From Acidobacteriota bacterium (GTDB lineage Bacteria; Acidobacteriota; Thermoanaerobaculia; Thermoanaerobaculales; Thermoanaerobaculaceae): a stretch of 64,000 nucleotides of DNA. A model generated the notes under the pieces. It ran no database searches. It saw nothing but the letters and a program-made list of their open reading frames with translations, and was not told the origin of the DNA. Position 1 is the first letter of the stretch; each line of letters opens with the position of its first letter. This document shows, piece by piece, positions 37,062-46,331 of this stretch. The position numbers and the translations under genes are program-made. The stretch lies in contig PKYI01000101.1 of NCBI GenBank assembly GCA_003133645.1, positions 48,430 to 112,429 of the forward strand, given 5' to 3'.

Positions 37062-38256
37062 GGTGCGATCCGGCGAACAGGTCCCACAGCTCGGCCGACT
37101 CCAGACGGTACCCGCTCGCGAGCAGACGGCCGCCGTCGCGGCCGAACCTCGCGGCGTCGCAGGCCAGCAGCACGATCCGTTCGGGGCGCCAGCGCACGAG
37201 GCCCTCCGCCGCCGGCCGCGACAGCCCCGTCCTGGGAGGGTCCACGATCGCGAGCGTGCCGGCCGCCGCGCCCGGCGCCGCAAGATAGGCCTCCGCCGCA
37301 GCCGCGATCACCGTGGCCTCGGGCAGGTTCCGCCGCGCCGCTGCGGCCGCCGGTCTGGACGCCTCCACGACCGTCACGTCGCCGGCCCCGGCGTGCCCCG
37401 CCGCCGCCGCCAGGAACCCGACGCCGCCGTACAGGTCCACGACACGGGCCGGGTCGGCTGCTCGAACGAGCTCGGTCACCGTCGCGAACAGGCCGGGCAC
37501 GAGGTGGCGGTTTCCCTGGAAGAACACCCCGACCGGCACGCAAAGCGGAACAGGTAAGTACATCATCACGCCGGTCTCACCCCAGCCGCCCGGCACGATC
37601 TCACCGTCGCCGGTGAGCCGATGGAAGCCCGCGAGTTCGCCCAGCGGCCCGCCGGGCACCGTGGCACCCCGCCATCCGGCGACCGCCTTCTCCCCCGCCA
37701 GGTCCTCGATCCACTCGAGCTCCCCATCCCCGGCCCCGGCGAGCCTCAGTGCGCCGGCAACCTCGGGCAGCGCCCGCAGCAGGAGCGGCGACACGACGCG
37801 GCACGGGGCGATCGCCACCACGTCGTGCGAGCGAGCGGCGCGAAAACCGAGCACTCCGTGCGCCGAGTCCCAGTGCAGTCTGGCGCGCAGCCGCCACCCC
37901 ATTGCCGAGACGCGAACCGGCGCTTCCCGCACCGCGTCGGCCAGGACGGGCGGCGCGTGGCGCAGGGCGCCGATTGCGGCGCTGCGCAGGACCTCGGACG
38001 CGGCCGCACGTTGCAGGTGAGCCAGGTCGCAGCCGCCGCACGCGCCCGCCACCGGGCACGGGGCCGGTTCTCGCCAGGGACTCGCGGCGATCACCTCCCG
38101 CGTGCGGGCCTCCACGATGCCCGCGCGCTCACGCTCGACCTCGGCGTCCACCACCTCCCCGGGGAGCGCACCGGCCACGAACCACACCTTAACGCCGCTC
38201 CTGGCGACGCCGCGGCCACCGCCGGCGAGCCCCGTGATCTCAAGCCGCACCGGCAT
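37021..38256 (-). CDS. rlmD: 23S rRNA (uracil-C5) methyltransferase, RlmD/RumA family
   Basis: TRAM-like N-terminus; CPVAGACGGCDLAHL Fe-S motif; VVDLYGGVGFLA; IVDPPRTGLS. Confidence 0.88.
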   Translation of the reverse strand: MPVRLEITGLAGGGRGVARSGVKVWFVAGALPGEVVDAEVERERAGIVEARTREVIAASPWREPAPCPVAGACGGCDLAHLQRAAASEVLRSAAIGALRHAPPVLADAVREAPVRVSAMGWRLRARLHWDSAHGVLGFRAARSHDVVAIAPCRVVSPLLLRALPEVAGALRLAGAGDGELEWIEDLAGEKAVAGWRGATVPGGPLGELAGFHRLTGDGEIVPGGWGETGVMMYLPVPLCVPVGVFFQGNRHLVPGLFATVTELVRAADPARVVDLYGGVGFLAAAAGHAGAGDVTVVEASRPAAAAARRNLPEATVIAAAAEAYLAAPGAAAGTLAIVDPPRTGLSRPAAEGLVRWRPERIVLLACDAARFGRDGGRLLASGYRLESAELWDLFAGSHHVEILASFSRGAA

Positions 38257-38908
38257 CGAGCTCCAGGCGCGGCACGCCGACCAGCCGGCGCACCGCCTTG
38301 AAGACAAGGGCGCGACGGGTGCGCTCGCGGACGTCGGTCTCGAGGCCAAGACGTTCCAGGCTCTCCCCGACCTCGTGTTCGATGGCCCTCTTCGCATCGG
38401 CCGGGAGTGCGCGCGCCAGCGCGTCCAGCGCGCCGAACTCGAGGTCCGCAAGGGCCTTCTCGATTGCCGCCGGATCGCCATCCGCGGGCACGCTCGCCAC
38501 CGCGCGCTCGAGGTCGCCGAGCACCTCGCGGACGGCCCGCTGTTCGCTCCAGCGCGCCTCGGCGTCGCCGATGGCGGCTACGAGCGCAGCCAGCGCCGCC
38601 ACAACGTCCGGGGCCGGCACCGCCTCGGCGGCGCCGGCGCGCGCCGCCATCAGCCTCTTGCCGTGGCGCGCCACCGCGTGGCGGCAGTACGAGAGCGACG
38701 ACACCGGATCTTCCTCGCGTTCGCGCCGCCGCTCCCAGGCTTCCGCGATCCCGGCCAGGACCGCCGCGAGCGGAACGCCTTCCCGCCACCACCGCCGCAG
38801 CAGTGCAAAGTCCTTCGGCGAGAAGAGGAACGGGGTCCCGCGCAACGCCGCAAAGTGGTCCTCGACCGCGCGGTAGTAGGCGATCTCGGCGTCGTCAGGG
38901 TCGGTCAT
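38240..38908 (-). CDS. Conserved hypothetical protein
   Basis: 222-aa ORF overlapping rlmD by 17 nt, same operon; no recognised domain. Confidence 0.6.
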   Translation of the reverse strand: MTDPDDAEIAYYRAVEDHFAALRGTPFLFSPKDFALLRRWWREGVPLAAVLAGIAEAWERRREREEDPVSSLSYCRHAVARHGKRLMAARAGAAEAVPAPDVVAALAALVAAIGDAEARWSEQRAVREVLGDLERAVASVPADGDPAAIEKALADLEFGALDALARALPADAKRAIEHEVGESLERLGLETDVRERTRRALVFKAVRRLVGVPRLELDAGAA

Positions 38909-38923
38909 CGCGGCCTCGCCCCC

Positions 38924-39697
38924 TCAAACGCACTCCGGGCGGTTCCGCTCCCACAGCAGGCGCAGCCCCTTGAGCGTGAGGTCGTCGTCGATCGCGTCGA
39001 AGATCTCGGTGTAGCGGGCGATCACCCGAGCGAGACCGCCGGTCGCAACCACGCGACCGCCCCCGAGCTCGGCGAGCACGCGCCGCGTGAGGCCCTCGGT
39101 CAGCCCCACATACCCGAGCACGATCCCCGCCTGCATCGAGTCCACGGTGCCCTTCCCGATCGCACGCTCCGGGGCCGCGAGCTCGATGCGCGGCAGCTTC
39201 GCGGCGCGCGAGAAGAGCGCCTCCGCCGAGATCTCGAGGCCGGGCGCGATCACGCCCCCGACGTACTCGCCCTTCCCGGAGACCACGTCCCACGTAGTGG
39301 CCGTGCCGAAGTCCACGACGACGCACGGACCGCCGTGCTCGGCGAACGCCGCGACCGCGTTGCAGAGGCGGTCCGCCCCGAGTTCGAGCGGGGTGTCGAC
39401 CCGCAGCGGCATGCCCGACTTGATCCCGGGCGCCACGAACAGCGGTTCGGCGTGCAGGTAGGTCGCGATGGCCGCCCGCATCGCGCCGTCGATCTGGGGC
39501 ACCACCGAACCCACGATCACGCCCTTGATGTCCTCCGGCCTAATCTCCGCCCACTGGCAGAGCTGCCGCAGGAAGATGCCGAGCTCGTCCACGGTGCGCT
39601 CGTGTACGGTCGTCAGCCGCCACCGCCGGAGGATCTCGCCGCCGCGGAAGACGCCGATCGTCATGTGGGTGTTTCCTACGTCGAGGGCAAGGAGCAT
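38924..39697 (-). CDS. coaX: Type III pantothenate kinase
   Basis: MLLALDVGNTHMTIGVF; TPLELGADRLCNAVAA; VVVDFGTATTWDVV. Confidence 0.93.
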   Translation of the reverse strand: MLLALDVGNTHMTIGVFRGGEILRRWRLTTVHERTVDELGIFLRQLCQWAEIRPEDIKGVIVGSVVPQIDGAMRAAIATYLHAEPLFVAPGIKSGMPLRVDTPLELGADRLCNAVAAFAEHGGPCVVVDFGTATTWDVVSGKGEYVGGVIAPGLEISAEALFSRAAKLPRIELAAPERAIGKGTVDSMQAGIVLGYVGLTEGLTRRVLAELGGGRVVATGGLARVIARYTEIFDAIDDDLTLKGLRLLWERNRPECV

Positions 39698-40476
39698 CAC
39701 ACGCCTCCGGGAACCCCGTCGGGCACGATCTCGCCGACCGCGAAGCGCCGCACTTCCCCCGCCACCGCGAGTTCGAGGCGGCCGTCGCGGCCCAGGCCCG
39801 CGAAGCGGCCCTCCACCACACCGGTCTCCAACCGCAGGCGGACGGCGTCGCCGCGACGGTGGACCGAGCGCGCCTCCCACTCGGCGTGGGTGGTTTCGCT
39901 CCGGGTGAGCGCCTCGTGAATCCGCGTCAGGAAGCGGCTCGCGATCACGCGGATCGCGTCCCCGGCGTCGCCGGAGAAGCCGAGCGCCGCGAGCGACACC
40001 GGTCGCACGGGGTCGCCGGCATCGAGTTCGGGGGAGATCGCCACATTGATGCCGAACCCCACCGTCGCCCACACGCTCTCCCCGCCTCCCCGGCTGCGGC
40101 AGAGCACGCCGCCCAGCTTGCGCCCACCCACCTCGAGGTCGTTCGGCCACTTCAGGCCGACAGCCACGCCGGGAACGAGTCTTTCCACGGCCTCGGCGAG
40201 CACCACGCCCGCCGCGATCGGCAGCAGGGCCAGCGCGGCGACGGGCATCGGCCCCAGCCAGTTGGCGTAGAGGCCGCCCGCCGGCGACGCCCAGCGATTG
40301 CCGCCGCGCCCCCGCCCCCCGGTCTGGCGCCCGGCGAGGACGAGAGTCTCGGGCAACGGCTCCGCGTCGGCCGTCGGCCAGAACTCCATCAGGCGTTCGG
40401 CGAACGATGCGGTGGAGTCGAGCTCGTCGAACCAGACGACGTTGGCCGGCGGCGGCGGCGACAGCAGTGGGATCAA
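39697..40476 (-). CDS. birA: Biotin-[acetyl-CoA-carboxylase] ligase (no HTH domain)
   Basis: DELDSTASFAERLM; TGGRGRGGNRWASPAGGLYANWL; GLKWPNDLEVGGRKLGGVL. Confidence 0.92.
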   Translation of the reverse strand: MIPLLSPPPPANVVWFDELDSTASFAERLMEFWPTADAEPLPETLVLAGRQTGGRGRGGNRWASPAGGLYANWLGPMPVAALALLPIAAGVVLAEAVERLVPGVAVGLKWPNDLEVGGRKLGGVLCRSRGGGESVWATVGFGINVAISPELDAGDPVRPVSLAALGFSGDAGDAIRVIASRFLTRIHEALTRSETTHAEWEARSVHRRGDAVRLRLETGVVEGRFAGLGRDGRLELAVAGEVRRFAVGEIVPDGVPGGV

Positions 40477-43142
40477 GGCTCCCGTCCCAGAGTCCCGGCG
40501 AGCATTCTCGCCTTGTGCGTGAGCTCAGCCGCGCGGGTCCGCGCCCCCGCGACCACATCCTCGGGCGCGCGGGCGGTGAACGACTCGTCGGCCAGGCGGG
40601 CGCTCGCCGACGCGAGCTCGCGCTCGACCTGCGCCAGTTCGACGACCAGCCGGGTCCGCTCGGCCTCGCCGAGCGCACCGTCGGGGAGCACGATCGCGAC
40701 GTTCACGCCCCCGGCGATGTCGCGGATCGCCCCGGCCGGGATCACGGCCGGGTTCAGCTGCAGCGACGACAGGCCGGCCAGACGTTGCATCTCGGCCGCG
40801 AGCTGCGCCAGGGCGGCAGCCCGCTCCGGCGCGACGCCGGTGAGCGAAAGCTCCAGCGGCGTCCCGGGCGGAAGACCGACCAGGTGGCGGTACGAGCGGG
40901 TCTGCTGGACGACCGCCTGGAACGCCTCGATCAGCGCCAGCGCTTCCTCGTCGAGCCGGCGGCTGCCCGGCGCCGGATACGGTGTCGTGATCAGCAGCCT
41001 CTCCGAACCGAGGTACCGCGCGATCTCCTCGGTGATGAAAGGCATCACCGGGTGCAGCAGCTTGAGCGCCTCCAGGAGCACGCCGCGCGCGACCGCCCGC
41101 ACGTCCTCGCCGCGCCTGGCAGGCGTGCCGCCCGCGGCGGGCGGCTGCCGGACGCCGTCGTCCTGGAGCGCCGGCTTGGCCATTTCGATGTACCAGTCGC
41201 AGTAGTCGTTCCACACGAACTGGTAGAGCGCGCGGCACCCCTCATCGAAACGGTAGGCCTCCCAGGCGCGGTTGACCGCCGCGGTCGTGCGCTCGAGTTC
41301 GGCGAGGATCCACCGCTCCGGGAGCGTGAGCGCGGCGGCGTCGACCGCGTCGAGCGCCGGCTCGGCGCCGTCGAGGTGCATCTGGACGAAGCGCGCCGCG
41401 TTCCAGAGCTTGGTCGCGAACGCGCGGTACCCCTCCATCCGCTTGTTGTCCAGCGGCAGGTCCCGCCCGGGCGAGGCCAGCGCCGCGAGTGTGAACCGGA
41501 CCGCGTCGGCGCCGTACTCCCGCACCAGGTCGAGCGGGTCCATCACGTTCCCCTTCGTCTTCGACATCTTCTGGCCGTGCGCGTCGCGCACCAGGCCGGT
41601 CAGGTGCACCTGGGCGAACGGGGCCTTGCCGGTGAAGTGGCCGCACATCATGATCATCCGGGCGACCCAGAAGAACAGGATGTCGAACCCCGTGATCAGC
41701 AGGCTGGTCGGGTAGAACGCCCGCATCTCCGGCGTATCGTCCGGCCATCCCATCGTCGAGACCGGCCACAGCCCGGAGGAGAACCAGGTGTCGAGCACGT
41801 CGGGGTCCTGCTCGACCGGCTTGCCGCAGGTGGCGCACACGGTCACGTCGTCCTCGGAAACGGTCGTGTGCCCGTCGGCGCAGTAGAAGGCCGGGATCCG
41901 GTGCCCCCACCAGAGCTGGCGGGAGATGCACCAGTCCATGATGTTCCCGAGCCAGTTCTCGTAGGTCGCGACCCAGAAGTCGGGGACGATGCGCACCTCC
42001 CCCGAGCGCACCGCGGCGAGCGCCGCGTCGGCCATCCCCCGCATCGAGCAGAACCACTGCATCGAGAGGTACGGCTCCACCACCGTGTCGCAACGCTGGC
42101 AGTGACCCACCGCGTGGCGGTGCGTCTTGTCGCCCCGCCGCAGGCCCTTCTCCGCCAGCGCCGCCAGCACCGCCTTGCGCGCCGCGAAGCGGTCCAGGCC
42201 GGCGAACGGCCCGCCGTTGCCGTTGATCGTGCCATCCTCAGTCAGGATGTTGATCTTGGCGAGGCCGTGGCGCTCGCCGGTGGCGAAGTCGTTGGGGTCG
42301 TGCGCCGGCGTCACCTTGACCGCTCCCGTCCCGAACGCGGGATCGACCAGGGCGGCGTCGGCGATCACCGGGAAGGTGCGGTCCACGAAGGGGTGCCGGA
42401 CCAGCTTCCCGACCAGGTGCCGGTAACGCTCGTCGTCGGGGTGGACGGCGACCGCCGTGTCCCCGAGCATCGTCTCCGGCCGGGAGGTCGAAACCACGAT
42501 CTCCCCGCCGTCGGCGAGCGGGTACGCGAAATCCCACATCCCGCCGTCGATGTCCTTGTGGACCACCTCGAGGTCCGAGAGCGCCGTGAGGCAGCGCGGG
42601 CACCAGTTGATGAGCCGGTGCGCGCGGTAGATCAGCCCCTCGTCGTGGAGCTGCACGAACGCGTGCCGGACCGCCCGCGACAGCATCGGGTCGAGGGTGA
42701 AGCGTTCGCGCGACCAGTCGCACGACGCCCCCATCGCCTTCGCTTGGTGCGAGATGTTGCCCTTGTACTGCGCCTTCCACGCCCACATCCGTTCGAGGAA
42801 CCGCTCGCGGCCGAGTTCGCGGCGGCTGCTTCCCTCCTTGGCCAGCTCGCGCTCGACCATCACCTGGGTCGCGATCCCGGCGTGGTCCGTGCCCGGGAGC
42901 CAGAGGGCGTTGAACCCTTGCATCCGCCGCCACCGGATCATCAGGTCCTGGAGCGTGAACTGCAGGGCGTGGCCGATGTGCAGCTTGCCCGTGACGTTCG
43001 GCGGCGGGATCAGGATCACGAACGGCGGCCGTTCGGACGGCAGCGCGGGGGCGAACGCTCCCGAACCTTCCCATGCGGCGTACCACCGTCCCTCGAACGA
43101 GGTCGGGTCGAAGCGAGTCGGCATCGGTTCGGGACGGCTCAC
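40473..43142 (-). CDS. valS: Valyl-tRNA synthetase
   Basis: PPPNVTGKLHIGHAL HIGH motif; KMSKTKGNVMDPLD KMSKS motif; GTG at 43142 follows GGAGG, ATG at 43124 is an alternative. Confidence 0.93.
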   Translation of the reverse strand: MSRPEPMPTRFDPTSFEGRWYAAWEGSGAFAPALPSERPPFVILIPPPNVTGKLHIGHALQFTLQDLMIRWRRMQGFNALWLPGTDHAGIATQVMVERELAKEGSSRRELGRERFLERMWAWKAQYKGNISHQAKAMGASCDWSRERFTLDPMLSRAVRHAFVQLHDEGLIYRAHRLINWCPRCLTALSDLEVVHKDIDGGMWDFAYPLADGGEIVVSTSRPETMLGDTAVAVHPDDERYRHLVGKLVRHPFVDRTFPVIADAALVDPAFGTGAVKVTPAHDPNDFATGERHGLAKINILTEDGTINGNGGPFAGLDRFAARKAVLAALAEKGLRRGDKTHRHAVGHCQRCDTVVEPYLSMQWFCSMRGMADAALAAVRSGEVRIVPDFWVATYENWLGNIMDWCISRQLWWGHRIPAFYCADGHTTVSEDDVTVCATCGKPVEQDPDVLDTWFSSGLWPVSTMGWPDDTPEMRAFYPTSLLITGFDILFFWVARMIMMCGHFTGKAPFAQVHLTGLVRDAHGQKMSKTKGNVMDPLDLVREYGADAVRFTLAALASPGRDLPLDNKRMEGYRAFATKLWNAARFVQMHLDGAEPALDAVDAAALTLPERWILAELERTTAAVNRAWEAYRFDEGCRALYQFVWNDYCDWYIEMAKPALQDDGVRQPPAAGGTPARRGEDVRAVARGVLLEALKLLHPVMPFITEEIARYLGSERLLITTPYPAPGSRRLDEEALALIEAFQAVVQQTRSYRHLVGLPPGTPLELSLTGVAPERAAALAQLAAEMQRLAGLSSLQLNPAVIPAGAIRDIAGGVNVAIVLPDGALGEAERTRLVVELAQVERELASASARLADESFTARAPEDVVAGARTRAAELTHKARMLAGTLGREP

Positions 43143-43246
43143 GCTCCCCTCCAAACACCATTGTGGACCGCGAGTCTAGCATCTCCAAGCAGGGCCGCCG
43201 GCGGGTCTGCCGGCCGTTCGCCGCGGTCGGCAGTGCTGGTTCCAGC

Positions 43247-44347
43247 TCAGAACAGCGCGGAGAACGGACCCTCGGGCGGCAGCGCCTGCAGCTCGGCGTA
43301 GACCGTCGCGGCCTCCAGGCCGGACACGGGGACGTCGAGGACGACCCCGCCCAGTCGCGGGAGCACCCAACCCACTCGCCCCCCCTCGCGCTTCTTGTCG
43401 CGGGCGATGTACGGCGCCACCTCGTCCCACCTCAGCGCCGCGAGGCTCGGGAGCGGGGCGAGGGCGTGGATGCGGTCCGCCCAGGCGAGCGCCTCGGCAG
43501 TTGAGAGCAGCCCCCGGTCGCGGGCGAGCCGCAACTCCGCCAGCAGCCCCCACGCCACCGCCTCGCCGTGGAGGAAGCGCGTGTAGGAGGTCGCGCCCTC
43601 GATCCCGTGGGCGAGGGTGTGCCCGAGGTTGAGCGCCTGCCGCGGCCCGGTCTCGCGCTCGTCGAGGCTGACCACGTCGCTCTTGACCCGGGCGCAGCCG
43701 ACCACCAGCTCGATCGCCTGCAGCGGATCCCCCGCCGCGACCGGCGCCAGGTGGCTGTCGAGCACGTGTTCCAGCGACGACGGCGCGATCATCGCCGCCT
43801 TGACCACCTCGGCGAGGCCGGCGTGCAACTGGCGCTGGTCGAGGGTCGCAAGCGCAAGGGTGTCGGCAACGATCGCCCGGGGGGGCCAGAACGCGCCGAT
43901 CAGGTTCTTCCCCTCGTCGAGGTCGATCCCCGTCTTGCCGCCGAGCGCCGCGTCGACCATCGCGAGCAGCGTGGTGGGGACCGCGACCCAGCCGACGCCG
44001 CGCAGCGTGACCGCGGCCGCGAAGCCTACGATGTCGGTGACGACGCCGCCGCCGACCGCCACCAGCAACGCGGAACGCTCGACTTCGTGGGCGAGAAGCC
44101 ACCGTACGATCCGTTCCACCGACGGCCAGCGCTTCTGCTCCTCCCCGGCGGGCAGTTCCAGACACGGTGCCGCGAGTCGTTCCGCGACGTCGAAACCGTA
44201 AAGCGGCCCCACCGTTGTGTCGGTCACGACGAATGCCGGCCGGCCTCGGAGCGCCGGTCCGAGCAACTCCGAGATCCTGCCGAGCAGCCCCTCGCCGATG
44301 TGGTAGGGAGCGGTCTCGCCGGCGGCCGCGAGCGTGAGCGTAATCAC
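43247..44347 (-). CDS. aroB: 3-dehydroquinate synthase
   Basis: VAVGGGVVTDIVGFAAAVTLRGVGWVAVPTTLLAMVDAALGGKTGIDLDEGKNLIGAFWPP; RQALNLGHTLAHGIE. Confidence 0.95.
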   Translation of the reverse strand: MITLTLAAAGETAPYHIGEGLLGRISELLGPALRGRPAFVVTDTTVGPLYGFDVAERLAAPCLELPAGEEQKRWPSVERIVRWLLAHEVERSALLVAVGGGVVTDIVGFAAAVTLRGVGWVAVPTTLLAMVDAALGGKTGIDLDEGKNLIGAFWPPRAIVADTLALATLDQRQLHAGLAEVVKAAMIAPSSLEHVLDSHLAPVAAGDPLQAIELVVGCARVKSDVVSLDERETGPRQALNLGHTLAHGIEGATSYTRFLHGEAVAWGLLAELRLARDRGLLSTAEALAWADRIHALAPLPSLAALRWDEVAPYIARDKKREGGRVGWVLPRLGGVVLDVPVSGLEAATVYAELQALPPEGPFSALF

Positions 44348-45099
44348 CCGCTCCCCCGCCCGCGCCGCAGGATGCGCACGGCCAGCACGCCCGCGCCGAA
44401 GCCGTTGTCGATGTTGACCACGCCGACGCCGGGGGCGCAGGCGTTGAGCATGGCGAGCAGCGCGGCCAGACCGCCGAACGCCGCCCCATAGCCTACCGAG
44501 GTCGGCACCGCCACCACCGGCGCGGGCACCAACCCGGCCACCACTGCCGGCAGCGCACCCTCCATTCCCGCGACCGCGATCACCACGTCCGCCTGGCGCA
44601 GCGCCTGGAGATGGCCAAGGAGCCGGTGCAGGCCGGCAACTCCCACGTCGTGCACGCGGGTGACCGCCGCGCCGAGAGCCTCCGCCGTGATGGCGGCTTC
44701 CTCCGCCACGGGGAGATCCGAGGTTCCTGCGCAAACGACGGCGACCGTGCCCCGCACCTTTTCCGCGCCCGGCAGCACCACCATCCGCGCCGACGGGTGG
44801 TGCACGGCGCCGGCGACCGCCGCGGCGATCGCGCGAGCGTGCTCGTCCGTCGCTCTCGTCGCCAGCACCGGGCCGCCCGGCCCCGCCAGCGCGGCGAACG
44901 CCGCCGCGGCCTGCTCCGGCGTCTTGCCGGAGCAGAACACCGCCTCGGACTCTCCCGTGCGCAGGGCACGGTGCGTGTCGGCCATGACCCCTTCGCCGAG
45001 CGCGAACGGAAGCCCCGCGAACCGCTCGGCAGCCGCATCGGGCGAAAGCGCTCCGCTCGCCACATCTTCCAGCAACCGATGAAGGGCGTCTGGGCGCAT
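44344..45099 (-). CDS. larB: LarB family nickel-pincer cofactor biosynthesis protein (AIR carboxylase-like)
   Basis: AGTSDLPVAEEAAITAEALG; DVGVAGLHRLLGHL; AGMEGALPAVVAGLVPAPVVAVPTSVGYGAAFGGLAALLAMLNACAPGVGVVNIDNGFGA. Confidence 0.9.
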   Translation of the reverse strand: MRPDALHRLLEDVASGALSPDAAAERFAGLPFALGEGVMADTHRALRTGESEAVFCSGKTPEQAAAAFAALAGPGGPVLATRATDEHARAIAAAVAGAVHHPSARMVVLPGAEKVRGTVAVVCAGTSDLPVAEEAAITAEALGAAVTRVHDVGVAGLHRLLGHLQALRQADVVIAVAGMEGALPAVVAGLVPAPVVAVPTSVGYGAAFGGLAALLAMLNACAPGVGVVNIDNGFGAGVLAVRILRRGRGSG

Positions 45100-45112
45100 A
45101 TGCGGATGATAC

Positions 45113-46273
45113 CTACTCGACGACGGCGCGCACCAGCGCCGGCGACAATCGCGCCAGAATTTCGTAGTTGATGGTGCCCCCGAGCTCGGCGAGTTCCTCG
45201 GCGGTCACGCGCTCTTCGCCGTCGGCCCCGATCAGCGTGGCGACGTCGCCCTCCCCGGCGCCGGGGATGTCCGTGACGTCCGCCATGACGATGTCCATGC
45301 AGACGCGGCCGACCACGGGCGCGGGCCGCCCGCGCAGGAGGACGCGCGCACGGTTCGAAAGCGCGCGCGGGTACCCGTCGGCGTAGCCCACCGGCAGCAC
45401 CGCGATCGTGCTGGGCCGTGTCGGCCGGTACGTGAGGCCGTACCCCACCGGCGCGCCGGCCGCGACGCGCTTGACCTGACCGACGCGCGCCCTCCAGGCG
45501 AGCGCCGGCTCGAGCCTGACGCCGTCGCGCCCGTGCGCCAGCAGCCAGGAGAGGTGCGTCTCCTTCGAGGGCCAGTGGCCGTATAGCGAGATCCCGACGC
45601 GGACCATGGTGAAATCCGCCTCGCGGAAGAGCAGCGCCGCCGCCGAACACGCCGCGTGCACCCAGCGAACGCGGCCGACCCGGCCCTCGACGGCCGCCAC
45701 GGCGCCCCGGAAGCGGTCGAGCTGCGCGAACGCGTAGCCGTGGTCCGTGGTGTCCTCGATGTTGGCGAAGTGCGTCGCCACGCCGACCACCGCGAGCCCC
45801 GCATCGTGCGCCGCGGCGGCGAACTCGGCGGCGTCGGCCGGCTCCACACCTTGCCGGTGGGTGCCGCTGTCCACCTTCACGTGCACGGGCAGGGCCGCCC
45901 CGAGACGCCTCGCCTGTGCCGCCAGCGCCTCGACGACCTCCCGGGACGATGCCAACACGTGCACGCCCGGCCGCACGACCTCCTCGACCTGGGCGGGCGT
46001 GAGGTACCCCATGACGAGCACCGGAAGCTCGTTCCCCGCCCTCGCGAGCGCCGAGACCTCGGCGGCGGTGTGGACGCCGAGCATGTCCGCGCCCTGCTCT
46101 GCGCACACGCCAGCGACCTCTTCGAGGCCGTGCCCGTACGCGTTGGCCTTGACGACCGCGAGCAGACCCGTGCCGGGCCCGAGCAGGCCCCTGAAGATCG
46201 AGAGGTTGTGCGCCAGCGCCCCGCGCGACACCTCGATCCACGTTGTCAGGCCGGAGAACCGCTCGCTCGCCAC
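45113..46273 (-). CDS. alr: Alanine racemase
   Basis: VVKANAYGHGLEEVA PLP-Lys motif; VKVDSGTHRQGVEPAD; VCMDIVMADVTDIPG; GTG start. Confidence 0.95.
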   Translation of the reverse strand: MASERFSGLTTWIEVSRGALAHNLSIFRGLLGPGTGLLAVVKANAYGHGLEEVAGVCAEQGADMLGVHTAAEVSALARAGNELPVLVMGYLTPAQVEEVVRPGVHVLASSREVVEALAAQARRLGAALPVHVKVDSGTHRQGVEPADAAEFAAAAHDAGLAVVGVATHFANIEDTTDHGYAFAQLDRFRGAVAAVEGRVGRVRWVHAACSAAALLFREADFTMVRVGISLYGHWPSKETHLSWLLAHGRDGVRLEPALAWRARVGQVKRVAAGAPVGYGLTYRPTRPSTIAVLPVGYADGYPRALSNRARVLLRGRPAPVVGRVCMDIVMADVTDIPGAGEGDVATLIGADGEERVTAEELAELGGTINYEILARLSPALVRAVVE

Positions 46274-46331
46274 GGACGCAAGTGTACCGGATCGTCGCCA
46301 TAGCGCGGAGCTCCAGCTAGAATGACGCCGC

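Noticed and set aside
40407-43301. 964-aa plus-strand ORF opposite valS
   Set aside because: Shadow of valS; valS carries HIGH and KMSKS motifs and this frame has no recognisable domain.
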